In this document: positions 12,490 to 24,152 of the stretch, in pieces | Layout: each line of letters opens with the position of its first letter | Position numbering within the stretch: position 1 is the first letter of the stretch | Source of the DNA: Ilex aquifolium | Lineage: Eukaryota; Streptophyta; Magnoliopsida; Aquifoliales; Aquifoliaceae | Direction: 5' to 3' | Assembly (NCBI GenBank): GCA_951799425.1 | Contig: OX637394.1 | Coordinates: 10,472,501 to 10,536,500, forward strand | DNA: 64,000 nt | The notes under the pieces: generated by a model | The model's database searches: none | Told to the model about the DNA's origin: nothing | What the model saw: only the letters and a program-made list of their open reading frames with translations | Made by a program: the position numbers and the translations under genes

Positions 12490-13539
12490 TGTCAGTTTCG
12501 CGTATCAGTCCTTGGGATCACCCTTGTCAGGTGAACTTTTTTAAGTATCTTTGTCAGGTGAACTTTTTTAAGTTCGTCCCTATTTGTCCCAGGTTTAGAA
12601 ATAAAAACAGAAAACAACTTGGTTAATGGTTTAGTTGTTGTGGTACTTTGAATATTGTGAACAACAATATACTTTTGAGATTTCCTATTGAAGCCTAATC
12701 ACACAGAGGCAAAAGATGAACAAATGCAGTCTATGAAAGTCCATGCTTGTTATGAGATGAGAAATGACTCTTGATCAAAGCTATTTCAAAATCAGATATT
12801 ATTATGGGTGTTGTTTTAACCTATTTTCCTACTGGTTTGTCACCTTGTGTTTCATGAGGCAATCCAGTTTTAATGAAACTTTACTGAGGAAGAATCATTG
12901 TTTTTTACGATAATGACATTCTTCTGTCCCATTCTTTGTCTAAACCTACTATATAATATCTCAACCTTTATGTATTTTTTCTGGAATCAATTATTAAACA
13001 GTCTATTTAGGTTAGATTTTTGAGTTTTCTTAGTCAATGTATTCAGAGAAATTATAAATTACAGAATTTCAAAAGGTTTTTTATGGATCAAAAATGTTTG
13101 TTTAAGAAGATTAATTACAGAATACCAGTGGTACAGGACATGCCCCCCTTACACCCCCCATAAATCAGAATTAAAAAAAGAAAAGAAAATATGAACTGTT
13201 TTAGTTTCTTCATATTAGGGATTTATTTAGATGGTGGTTAAAAAATTACATTTTGTGCAGCAAAGTCTCTGTCATCTGTTTTTTTTTTCACTCAAACCTT
13301 AAAACGTTGAACATATATAACATTGAATATGTGGGGTGGGGGGGGGGGGGGGGGGGGGGTGGGGTGTGGGGTGGTGTTTAAGTATGTTTTAACAGTAATA
13401 ATCCTTAGAAACAAGTAGAAATCTCTTGAACAAAAAGCTAGTCAACGAAGAAATTAATGAAAGTGTATGATTGTGATTCCGAAATCTTACCTTCTTTGAT
13501 GGTGATTACTCAACAGATTGAAATTATTAGAAATTGAGA
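12490..13539. other. 3' untranslated region and spacer after subunit d
   Basis: Presumed 3' UTR followed by AT-rich spacer. A short direct repeat (GTCAGGTGAACTTTTTTAAGT) occurs twice at about 12524-12570. A 22-base run of G lies at 13338-13359. No gene is seen. Confidence 0.5.
13331..13373. repeat. Poly-G tract of 22 bases in a GT-rich block
   Basis: An uninterrupted run of 22 G (13338-13359) is flanked by GGGGT words. It could fold as a G-quadruplex on the + strand. Runs like this are also frequent sites of sequencing length error, so the exact number is uncertain. Confidence 0.8.
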
Positions 13540-13548
13540 TTTGCTTTA

Positions 13549-14096
13549 GGGCTAATTTCACTTTGTATTCTAAAAGATATTTTGATTTTTAATTTGTACC
13601 CTCAAAAATCAAAAAATTTAATTTACACCCTCAATGTTATGAATTGATAGTAATATGGATCTCGTCTAAGTTGCTGTTTAATTTTTTGTCATAAATTAAA
13701 TTACATGAGTTGCAAGTGTTTCGGGCATGAGGATAAGAAGTATTTATCGTTGTAGATATTTGTCTGCGATCAATTTGACATTGTTTTATGTATCAAAAAT
13801 ATGGTTTCGTTAATCAAATAGAGGTTAAGTCTATCATGTGTACCTCACATGAAACCCAACAGTCTTTGAATTTATACATAAACCCATGGCAGAAGTATTT
13901 ACAACTCTACTTTCCGAAAAAAAAAAGTATTTACAACTCATTTGTTTCAATTTATGAAGAAAAACTAAACGGTAGTCTGGATAAAGTCTACATTGTTATC
14001 AATTCATAACATTGAGGGTGCAAATTAAAATTTTTAATGTTTGAAGGTATAAATTAAAATTAAAACATCTTTCAAGTTACAAAGTAACATTAGCCC
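13549..14096. mobile_element. Non-autonomous Mutator-type element (MITE) with 9-bp target duplication
   Basis: The 548-bp element begins GGGCTAATTTCACTTTGTA and, read from the other end, GGGCTAATGTTACTTTGTA. The long terminal inverted repeats stay alignable for about 200 bases on each side. The flanks carry a perfect 9-bp direct repeat, TTTGCTTTA, at 13540-13548 and 14097-14105. Long inverted repeats with a 9-bp duplication are the mark of the Mutator superfamily. There is no transposase frame, so it must have moved with help from elsewhere. A related end is at 2774. Confidence 0.88.
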
Positions 14097-14105
14097 TTTG
14101 CTTTA

Positions 14106-15406
14106 TTGTCACACATACCATATCTACCAAACCAGTTATTGAGCTCACTTGCCATGTGACTTTGTCTCCTGTATGTGTTTGAGTTGCAGAATAATCACAA
14201 CCCATGTTACCTGTACACATTATCTACACTCCTATCTTTACATGTGCTGAGTGATTGGAATAAATGGGATTAATGTCACATATATATTGTAATCTCTATC
14301 ATGAGTTGGGTCAATAGTTGTATGTGATTCTTCCACTCTGTGCTTTACATCTTTAATATTTGTGTGTTGGACCGAATGACTTGAAAAAGTCGTAATTTTT
14401 TTTCATAACTAAACCCCGAAAGATTATATCTTTACCCATAAAAAAACACGCATACATATAAACCCCGTCAGAAAAATGGAATTTTTGTCCTGCTGAGAAA
14501 TCTTAGGAAAAATTAAGTTGGTTTTCAGGTTATCTGCCAAACATCATGGTTCAAGATCAAAAAGGCAATATAATACTATAGTTATTATTGATTTAACCAA
14601 CCTTATTTCTATTTTAGATAAGGTTAATTCTTAAACTCGAAATAATGACATAGTACTTGGACAAATAAACTTATTATCAGTCTAGATCCAACCTCGAATA
14701 ACTTGGTACGCATTATTTTTGTACAAAAAAATTTTATGTGGTAGTCGCAAAAGTGCATTTTCTATGGCAGTCCAGTCACGGCTTCCAAAAATATGAACAA
14801 TGACTATAATCATGAGCGATTGTATACGAAATGGCACGCGTAACTCATCGATTATTATTATTATAGTAGAGATCCCCCTATAATGCACTCCACAAAGGTC
14901 GGTGCTAATATGTATCATACAGTATTTAATTACACCCCGGCACGCGGGCAAGAATAAAGAAAAAAAGAGTTTTTTTAGAGGTCGGTTCTTAAGCTCAATA
15001 GGATTATAAAAAAATTAACTCGTTAATTTTTTTTTGAATTAAGTTTTTGTTGAAAAGTTAAAGTAATAGGCATAACTAATGCCTTTTAAAAATTACAAAA
15101 ATAACGATAATATCATCATCTAATTGAAACACATATTCTAAAAAATTATATCATCATAATATACTTTCTTCTCCATAAACACAAATCGTCAAACAGGTAC
15201 ACTAAAAAACAGAATGACAAACAGGTACACTAAAAATATAATGTACTTTTTTTTCTAAAAACACAGATCGTCAGACAGATACATTAAAACACAAATCGTT
15301 AAACAAATACACCAGAATTGTTCGCACTCACTCATCCGATCGAAAACCTGAGTTTTTTTTTTTTTTTTTGGGTGATTGTGATTGTGGTAAAACTGTAATT
15401 ACTGCA
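14106..15406. other. AT-rich spacer
   Basis: No recognisable gene. A short locally repeated text (ACACAGATCGTCA.ACAG.TACA.TAAAA) recurs three or four times between 15180 and 15310. A T run of about 18 bases sits at 15352-15369. Confidence 0.45.
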
Positions 15407-15480
15407 ATGGCCACAGTTACTTTCAGAGATATTCAAGAGATCGTCTCGAAGCTCTCGTCCGAGAAAGCCAAAGTTCCAGG
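15407..15480 (+). pseudogene. Fragment resembling exon 1 of the ATM kinase gene
   Basis: An ATG at 15407 opens MATVTFRDIQEIVSKLSSEK followed by AK. As I remember it, this is very close to the N-terminus of plant ATM, the DNA double-strand-break kinase, where this stretch belongs to the TAN motif. After that the frame loses resemblance and runs to a stop at 15559, with AT-rich, repeat-laden DNA on both sides and no further ATM exon found up to 17700. It is most simply a captured or duplicated gene fragment. It could also be the true first exon of a gene with a very long first intron, but the following genes are unrelated. The match is from memory and short. Confidence 0.4.
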
Positions 15481-15559
15481 AATAACCTCTGATTCTCACT
15501 TATTTTCTTTCGCCTCCGTTTTTTGGCCGATAAAGTGTGGAAAAGAGACCACAAAATAA

Positions 15560-17580
15560 GCCACTACGAATCTTTCTGAATTCTTTCAATTTGAAAAAAA
15601 AATACAAAAGGATTCACTTGAACATATGCAACTTAGGTTGAGTTAATTTCATTTTTAAACTATAGTAATTTTTTTGCATTTTTTTGCAACTAGGCAGAGA
15701 GTCTATCTGATTACATATTTGTTGGTTTTGGTTTGGAGATCTTTGATATAATCATGATTTAGTTCTCTATAAACACAGATCGGTAGGTTAAAAATCATAT
15801 AATGAGGGTAAAATGGGTAATGTGTTAATGAAGGTAAAATGGATAATAAAAATATAGTAACTATCCTACCTCTTACGGTTAGCGCAAATACATGAACCGT
15901 ATATAAATTTTTTCAAAATACGAAGGACTTCTTTTTATATTAAAAATTCGATAAGACTATAATTAATTTACACATTAAATGAGGGACACTAACCTAATTA
16001 ACTTTAAAAAAAACATATAGCCAAAAGAACAATCATTGTTCAATTGTATTCATCCATTCTAATAGGAATAGGAATAGAAATTCTAAATTATTTTAAACTG
16101 TGATGATATTACGAGTGATTTATTTTTCATAAATTTTTTAGTCCGGACATGAATTATCTATTTTTTATCTGATTGAAAAAAAATTAGTCAAAATAGGTAT
16201 AAATTAACCCTGATAATCCTAACTACAATACCAAAAAAAAAAAAAAATCAAATCAAAACTCAAAAGCTTCTCATATATTGTTATTTTGGAGATGGTGCCC
16301 TAGATAGTGGGGACCACCAAGTACCGACTTGGTAAAAGTTTTGTCCATTTTCTGACTCCGACTGCTAAAAAGTTAAGACCCCACAAGTATGTTTTATTTC
16401 TTTCACGCACTAATTTGTTGATAATATAGGGGACCATGGACTTTTTGCTCTGCTGTTTTCTTGCGGCATAATAATTATTTCCGTGTATGAGTAACATAAA
16501 AACCGTGTATATTGATAACACAATATAAATTTAAATTTAACTTAATAAAGTCTTGTTCTATTTATATATTTTTGTGGATAGTCGATCCTCGAGTCCAAAT
16601 AAAAAAAAAGAATTACGTTAAATAGCTAACAAGTGACAACAAACGTAAAATCCATCCAATTAAATACTAGGTCGTTTGGAGCTGATTTTTTTAAGTGAAA
16701 AATTGTAATTTAAAAAACTTTACAAAAAAATCTCCACAAATCGCTTAGGGTATTCTTTCAAAAGTTAAAAAAAAGCCGTTTATAGTGATTTTCTAACTTT
16801 TTTAGTTTTTTGTGTTAAAATAAAAAAATAATTACATATATCTATAGATTATGTATAATAATTCTCCAAATATAATATTTTAATTTATTATATTCATAAA
16901 ATATTATGTAAGACCTACAACAAAACTTCAAAAAATCAGAATAAAAACTCATAAAACCAGCTTCTTCAATCAGCCTAACTAAACATTTTTTGATTCAAAA
17001 AGTTACTGCATAAATTGGTAAAAAAAAAAAAAGTTCAAACAGATTTGACTTTATTTTATTACAAAATTTTTAAAAATTACCTATTTAAATTAACTCCAAA
17101 TATACTCATTATCATAAATTAAAAGAATTTTGATAATACAATGTATAGTTTTTATCCTCCATATTTTTTGTTTTTGCAATCTATTACCTCTCACGGGTTT
17201 AATCCAAGTTGTTCCCTCCCCATATAAATCTGATTTTAAAAATAAAACTAAAAAAGATGCTAAACCGGTTATAGGGGGTAACGGCCGTTACTCCCCGTAA
17301 GCCACCAACTCTACCACGACTAACCACCATTGTCATCACCACACTCTCCACTAACGCAACCTTTGTCCACGCATAATATCCACCCTCCATCTATATCCAA
17401 TCGCTCCCACTTTCCGCTCCCCACTCTTCCTCAAAATTACATTCCCAGCCCCTCTCCACCTGCCTGCAGCCCAAAACCATCCATCAATGGCAATTGGCAA
17501 ATACCAAAACAAAATAGATACACTATACACAGACAATACATATAGATAAAGATATACCTAAATTCACTGTCCATATCTTC
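15560..17580. other. AT-rich spacer and distal promoter of the hydrolase gene
   Basis: Very AT-rich to about 17200, then more balanced, C-rich sequence (17270-17500) leading into the hydrolase promoter. Frames here are short and unrecognised. No TATA box could be fixed with confidence. Confidence 0.45.
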
Positions 17581-17760
17581 ACCGCTTATAGAGAGAGAGG
17601 GAAAAAGAAAAAGAGGAGAGAGAGAGAGAATATTACACACTTAAATTCTGTCGATACGTATAGAACTTTCCTCAACATTTTCATCATCATCATCAACAAG
17701 AAGCTTGAAGATCAAAGCCATTGGAGTGTTTTTCAATTCGATTCTACAAGATTGACTATT
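17581..17760 (+). promoter_or_regulatory. Purine-rich 5' leader of the alpha/beta hydrolase gene
   Basis: A GA-rich run at 17588-17632 and an ATCATCATCATC stretch near 17683 lie directly before the ATG at 17761. Such leaders are common in plant genes. The transcription start itself is not determined. Confidence 0.45.
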
Positions 17761-20700
17761 ATGTCTGAGGTCAACGAGTCAAGGGAATGGAGAGAAGACC
17801 TTACAAGTCTAGTCGGCGACACCGGAATTCGGTACTCCGGCACCGCTGTCAACGGTGCCGGTATTGGAATTCCGGCGGTGGGGGTTGTTGGCGGTGGCAA
17901 TGCCGGGAGTGAAACTGAGAATTGGAAGTTTCATGCGGTGGAGTTTGCGAAGGGATTGGCGGAGATGAGTGTGGAATTTGGGAAAGGTGTGAGGGATGTG
18001 GTGAAGCAGAGTGTGGTGAGAGAGGACTCGTACCTTGTGAGGAAGTTTGGGAAACCGTGTAAGAAGATTTGTGATACTGTTTGTGGCAAATTGACGTTCT
18101 TGAATGACTATTTGCCGGAGGATCGTGATCCGGTGCATGCGTGGAGTGTGATTTTATCTGTCTTAATTCTCGCGGTTGCAGGTAATTCTGATTTCATCTT
18201 CCTTTGTTTGATTGCAGAGAAAATGTAGCAAATGAGGAAATTGAATTTTGAATTCCTAATTATTCATGATTCGGATATCAGGAGATATGAATCGATAGAT
18301 TCCAATTCAAACTGTTTTGCTTAGTTTTCTCTATTTATTAAACTGCCAAAGCTGGTTTCTAGGATTTAATCTCTGAATGTCAACGATGGTGAGAACATTT
18401 TGCAAGAGAAATCTGTTGATTTGATCAAAGAATCTTAAATTCCTGGCGAAGAAAAAAAAATAGCATAATTTAAGCCTACATCGAAATGCACCCAAGATGT
18501 GGTAGGAGATAATTATGGACAGACTGACATTTGAATTGAGTGTTACAAGCGATGTGACATTGCTAGCATAAAAAGTGATTCCGGATGGTCACCGTAGAGT
18601 TTCAATTTGGGAGTAATTAGCCACTCTATGATTGATGTAAAATTCTTTTTATGCTAATGCCTCATTCAATTTATTGGATTCTATTGTCTTAGGCTTTGCA
18701 ATGTATTGCAGAGAGTAACCGCAGTAGTCAATGGAATGAGGGGTTAGGTTCTAATTTTTTACTAATTTCTTTTGTAATTATTATTAGTTAGTTTGGGAGT
18801 TTGTTCTCATGCCAAGACAGGTCTTGGCCTAGTGTAAGATTGCTCTATTGTTACGTGGGCGTCAAATGTTGGAGTCAGAAAACAGACTCTCTGAATATAG
18901 GCCTAAGACTGAGGGTTAAGACTAAATAGTAAATACATGTGACTCTCCCCGGACTTCAGAGTGGTGGGTGACTCATGCAGTAGGCTGCCTTTTTTTTTCC
19001 CTTACTTGTTCTCATGCCTTAAGGAGTAAAAATTCAACCTCCTCAGTTTGTATGCCAACTATGTTATTATTGATAATTAGTTTTTATTTTCAATTGCATC
19101 GCCTTTGTTCATCCAATTGTTCTGCCTTGTTCTTTCTCAACTCACAGTGTCTGCCAGGCATGATGACAAAATTTCCTAGTTGCCTTAGAATTATCTTTTT
19201 TCAAACATTTTCTTTTTTCCTTGCAAACATACATTATGGATAATACAACTCCCTTGTAAGAATCAAGATTTCGTTTCAGTGCATTGTTTCGATCACATAG
19301 AAAACAGAAATGTTTCAACCTATTTTGAAAATAGAATGGATACGAAAAAAAGATTTAAGAATTATTTTTTTCGAAACATTGATCGAAATATAATAAAGCA
19401 TCTTGAAACATTCCGAAACAATTGAGTAAATGCGTCGAAACAATACGAAACACCTTGAAACATTATGAAACACCTTGACTAGAGTAGATGGATCCTTCCA
19501 CAGGTCATGTACGAGGATTTTCTATAATCCCTGTTGTGTCTACATTAGTCACCATTGCTTCTACCATTAGGCCAGCAGCACAACTTTTTGCATTTTATTT
19601 TTCATGACAACTATAATCCAGATGAAAGTGATAGTGTCTCAAGAAGAGAAGATGACACCCGAAGTTATCTTAACTAACCCACATGGCGGTTTTAACTTCG
19701 TAGTAGATTAATGGATTGGGTTTTGGAACTTCAGCCCCAGGGGGGGGGGGGGGGGGAAGTTGGGTGATTGCCAAGTTCATTAAGTAATTTTGTGCAATGC
19801 TGGTGATGAGAAATTAGGCCTACCAGTACTTATAGCAGCCACATTCAACATCTGAAAGAGATCTACATGTTTGCCTGGGTACAGAGGTGCAGCAAGTCTC
19901 CTTAAGACTCGGTGGAGGGTTTAACCAACCCGACCCATGGGCGCTTGTTGCTGAACTAGTTAAAAAAAGAAGTTGCGCCTTCACTAACACCTTCGAGTTT
20001 TGGTGCAATGGTAAGCGCTCCGATCCAACACTACAGGTACCTGTAGTCATCCATGGAGAAGCGAGAAAGATTACAGTTGCTTAATAATGCAGATGTTCGT
20101 TCATTTTGGTAAGGTTGTAGATAGCCAGTTGATGTAAATAAAGTTTATCCCTACACATAGTTTATGTCTGTGTGTTGTCGGTGTTGATAGGAAATGGTTG
20201 AGCTCAATCTTACAAAATCCCTCTGCATTATCATTGTGGACAATTATTCCACAGAACTGGACCTTTTAGAAAAAAATGAAACAGAGCTGCCACACATTAA
20301 ATATATATTCAACCATGCCGTGATTACTACTAATATGTTCCGACCTTTTTGTTGCTTTTTAACATCTTACTGACACAGTTACTAATATGCAGTGCTATAT
20401 GTAAATAGTGAAGATCATACAGCTGCTCCTTTAATGAAGAAACTGATTGTACATCCTCCGAGTGCTACTCGTGTGTTGCTACCAGATGGTAGACACTTGG
20501 CTTATCAGGAGCAAGGTGTTACAGCTGATAGAGCTAGATTTTCAATGATCACTCCACATTCTTTTCTATCATCTCGACTTGCAGGTAGAAATTTGTTAAT
20601 CTTGAGCAACTCTAGAGAAGTGGCTTGGGATAGGAATTGATGAGCAATAACTATTATTGGTAACAAGCAGCTAACATTCAATTTGTCATCTTTCTTGTGC

Positions 20701-23014
20701 AAACAGGAATACCTGGGCTTAAGGCTTCACTACTCAATGAATTTGGCATTCGCTTCGTGACTTACGATCTTCCAGGGTTTGGTGAAAGTGATCCTCATTC
20801 CAAAAGAAACCTTGAGTCATCAGCTCTGGATATGTTACACTTGTCATATGCAGTGGGCATTACCGACAAGTTCTGGGTGGTGGGATACTCGGCTGCAAGC
20901 ATGCATGCTTGGGCTGCACTCAGATACATTCCCGATCGAGTTGCAGGTTTATTGGTCATTTTACCCTCATTTTTTTATTCTTCCCAGTATGATACAGCAT
21001 GTTCTAGGAATGGTTATAGCAAATGTAATTCCTCCAATTGACCTTTTATGAAGACAATACCTGTTACTGTGCAACTACACAACCATTATGATGTTTCTGA
21101 TTCACTAAGCATAATAATGAAATAAATATCAATCCTTTTAGATGGACTTCATCTCTTATCTATCGTTGATTAAATTTGCAGGTGCCCTAATGGTTTCCCC
21201 AATGATTAATCCCTATGAACTAAGCATGACTAGGGAAGAGAGACGTAAATCCTGGGAGAAATGGACAACTCGGAGGAAACTGACGTACTTTTTAGCTCGA
21301 AGGTTTCCTTGGTTTCTTCCTTACTTCTATCGGCAAAGCTTCCTGTCTGGAAACTTTGGTCATATAGATGAGTGGCTGTCGCTGTCCCTTGGAAAGAGGG
21401 TGAGTCATCGTGACTGACAATGGCTGTATCCCTATACCAGCTTTGATTTCAAGTATCTTCATAGTAGTTGTTTTTTTTTAGTTGTTGTGGTAAGAATTAC
21501 AGTAACAGCATGTCCTGAAAGAAAATCATCACAGAAAATGATTTATAATTTTGTTGACTAATTCAAGTGGTGCTCTCAAGCTAGGTTTTTTTGGGAGGTC
21601 CATGTACAGAGGGGCTTTTCTTCTAGGAATTATTAAGTTGATGGTTTCTCACTGAATACAATGATAACTTGTCTAGGACAGAGCTTTGATAGAGGAACAA
21701 ACATTTCAAGAATTTTGGCAGAGGGACGTGGAAGAATCAGTCAGACAGGGAAACGTAAAACCATTCGTGGAAGAAGCTGTCCTACTGGTTTCAAATTGGG
21801 GCTTCAGCCTAGCAGACCTCAAAATACAGAAGAAACGGCAAGGGAAAAGCATCATCCTTTGGCTCAAGTCTATTTACAGTCGAGCAGAAGAAAATTTGAC
21901 AGGCTTTCTGGGCCCAATCCATACGTGGCAGGTCAGTGCAGACTGCAGAGTCTTTCTCCTCCTGTTTATGAGAGTCCTGTTTGAATATCTAGGCAATAGT
22001 TACTACGAAGATAACTAGGTGTATTTCTCTATTCTGATTCTCTCCTCCGTTGCCCAGTTATTCACACACACACAAAAAAAAAAAAAATGTTTAATAGATC
22101 TCAGTTTGATATAGAGTTTATGAAGTGATCCTCACAATCTCAAGGAGTTCACCCCCCCAAACTTCTTTTAGTTTTCCTCAGTGTCCCCAAGGACGTACAG
22201 AAAGAATTTGTTTCCTCATCGCCACAGCCCAAATGCTGGATCCTTCCCTGCCTGTTATGTAACACTAGTTTCCTTCACTGCTTTTACTATGTTAGGTGAT
22301 TGCATACATTTGAATACAGGAATGGAATTGATTTTCATTTGTGCTTATTGAATATGAACAGCAGTCAGGAAAATGAAGGCAAATTCTTTAGAACTCTTGA
22401 ATTTTTTTTTTTTTGTTAGCAATGTTAATCAGCTCTTTGACCTTCTGATACTTTTTTTTTTTTTCCTAAAACCCAAATGAACTTGCAGAAATATCTCTGG
22501 CGAAATGATGTAGGATTTGCTGCATTTAAGTGAGTTGCCAGTGTAAAAAAATGTTTTCTTGTAGGCTAAAGCTTGAAATATACACTGAGACTGGAACTGG
22601 TGTCTTGAGACACATGCAGAACCTTAGATGTACGCTATATTTGTCGTCGTGGTGTGTTATCAATTTACAATGTCAGTTAAGAATTCAATTTATGCTGATT
22701 TTTTTTTTGTTGAATTTTTCAATACTAAATAGGGGATGGATGATAGGGTGGTCCCACCGTCAATGAGTGATTTTGTGCAGCGAGTTCTACCAGGGGCCAT
22801 GGTGCATAAGCTCCTTTATGAGGGTCATTTCACCTACTTTTATTTCTGTGATCAATGTCATAGACAGATATTCATCACAGTTTTTGGAAACCCTCAAGGA
22901 CCACTTGCTATAGAAGTAGATCAGACTACCATCAACGAAGGTAATGAAGACATGGAAGAGGTAATCCGGGATGACTTGACCGCAGACACATCCTGTTCAT
23001 CAAGTTCAGTGTAA
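17761..23014 (+). CDS. Membrane-anchored alpha/beta-hydrolase family protein, 6 exons
   Basis: Exons 17761-18181, 20393-20584, 20707-20946, 21182-21399, 21677-21931 and 22733-23014 join in phase with GT-AG borders to give 535 residues. The N-terminal 125 residues are gly-rich and unlike known domains. A hydrophobic segment (about 127-146, WSVILSVLILAVAVLYV) probably anchors the protein in a membrane. The hydrolase fold follows. It has the conserved PHSFLSSRLAG segment, then DLPGFGESDP (about 225-234). The nucleophile elbow GYSAAS has Ser266, a likely acid Asp445 or Asp446 lies in GMDDRVVP, and the likely His474 is in EGHFTY. The whole triad is therefore present, and the enzyme should be active on an ester or similar bond. 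The substrate is not known for this plant family. The ATG at 17761 is the first in frame; a TTG codon lies just upstream. Intron 1 (2.2 kb) carries a MITE fragment and a G run. Confidence 0.9.
19262..19490. repeat. Degraded hAT-type MITE copy in hydrolase intron 1
   Basis: The text AAGATTTCGTTTCAGTGCA, then ATTGTTTCGATCACATAG, matches the terminal text of the complete element at 55786-56119. Several ACC.TGAAACATT.CGAAACA words follow, as in that element. The second inverted terminus is missing or too decayed to see. It is older than the copy in the tRNA ligase gene. Confidence 0.6.
19740..19756. repeat. Poly-G tract of 17 bases
   Basis: A homopolymer G run inside intron 1 of the hydrolase gene. 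It is one of three long G runs in the window and may be a length error in sequencing. Confidence 0.75.
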
Positions 23015-23560
23015 CAATTCTGATGTGTATAGCACAGCTTTGGTCCATTGCTCTTGGAGCAAGAAAATCTCAGTAGTCAGTTTGTTTTTTTATGTCGGTT
23101 GTAGTAGTCAATGGATAGATAAGCATAGGTACAAACAGGATGACGGCTGCAAAGAAGAGAAACCACGGTTCAATCAAACTCTGATTCTTATGGGTTTGGT
23201 ATACATAATTTGACTCTTAACGAGAAAAAACGAGAAGATGCAAGGTAAAGTTAACATTGTATTTGATAAATAATCCTGGAATGTGGCAGCATAATCTTCA
23301 AAGGAAGCAAATGTAGCTGATATTCATGTGAAGCCGGTTCGGCTGCTTAAAGGAGGAGGAGGAGGAGAAAATCAACTGGACTGAAAAAATGTCCTATGTA
23401 GCAGTTTTGTATCAGAAAATCAAATGTTTTTAGATTTGAGTGAGTTTCGGAATGGTACATGAAACCGATTAGATTGTACTGATTGAACTTTTGCTCTACG
23501 TGTGGTCAAGCTCTGCAAATGATATTACTAAATTCATGTTTCAATAAATATGCAGTGCAT
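23015..23560 (+). terminator. 3' UTR of the hydrolase gene with poly(A) signal
   Basis: An AATAAA hexamer lies at 23543-23548, about 530 bases after the stop codon, followed within 15-20 bases by plausible cleavage sites. The next gene, on the opposite strand, ends at 23598, so the two genes converge closely. Confidence 0.5.
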
Positions 23561-23597
23561 AAACAACTACAATGTAAAAGGATGTAAAGCAGCCATA

Positions 23598-24152
23598 TCA
23601 GACAGTCCTGTTTCTTTGCAATTTAGCTCCTTTTATTTCTTCAACTTGCAGTGGCATATTAAATCCCAGACCGTTACCCATGAAGTTCCTTGCGTGCTTT
23701 ATCATTGATCCTTGTTCATTACCAGCGCCAGTTCCAACAGCACCATTCTCGATGTCTCGATCACCGACAGTCGGATTCGGGCTACATGAACCATCCTTGG
23801 ATGGTGGCCTGATGAGCCCCGTGAGGTTGCATATACCAGAATTGTATGACAAGATGATTGCCATTGAAGCAAGCAACTGAACGACCCATGGAACAGTTGC
23901 GAGGATTGTTCCGGATACAGCAAAGATTTCAACGTAGATGACTTGTTGGGTGTTGGCGGTGGCAAGGCGGAAGAGGACCATCCCGAGGGCTGTCATCCAC
24001 GCAGAGTGGATTAGGATTGAGCGGAGGTGGAAGCCTTGGGGACTGGACTTTTCGGCCTTCATTTTCATTGTAGAGTTGAGGGTGAGATGGTGACTGTTGA
24101 GGGAAAATTGGGGATTGATTTGCTTTGCACTATGGTGATAAGTAAATGGCAA
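23598..24152 (-). CDS. Small plant membrane protein of unknown function
   Basis: A single uninterrupted frame of 184 residues reads leftward from 24152. A second in-frame ATG at residue 29 (24068) opens MKMKAEKSSPQGFHLRSIL and would give 156 residues; either could be the start. Two hydrophobic stretches, about 47-65 and 73-104 (IYVEIFAVSGTILATVPWVV and beyond), point to two or three membrane passes. The C-terminal 80 residues are polar and hold no motif I know. I do not recognise the family. Base composition is like that of the neighbouring exons rather than the AT-rich spacers, supporting a real gene. It converges with the hydrolase gene, and the two 3' ends may overlap. Confidence 0.6.
   Translation of the reverse strand: MPFTYHHSAKQINPQFSLNSHHLTLNSTMKMKAEKSSPQGFHLRSILIHSAWMTALGMVLFRLATANTQQVIYVEIFAVSGTILATVPWVVQLLASMAIILSYNSGICNLTGLIRPPSKDGSCSPNPTVGDRDIENGAVGTGAGNEQGSMIKHARNFMGNGLGFNMPLQVEEIKGAKLQRNRTV

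Noticed and set aside
19985-20060. tRNA- or SINE-like text (GGTGCAATGGTAAGCGCTCC)
   Set aside because: No cloverleaf, and A/B boxes are not convincing. It may be an old SINE fragment but this cannot be supported.
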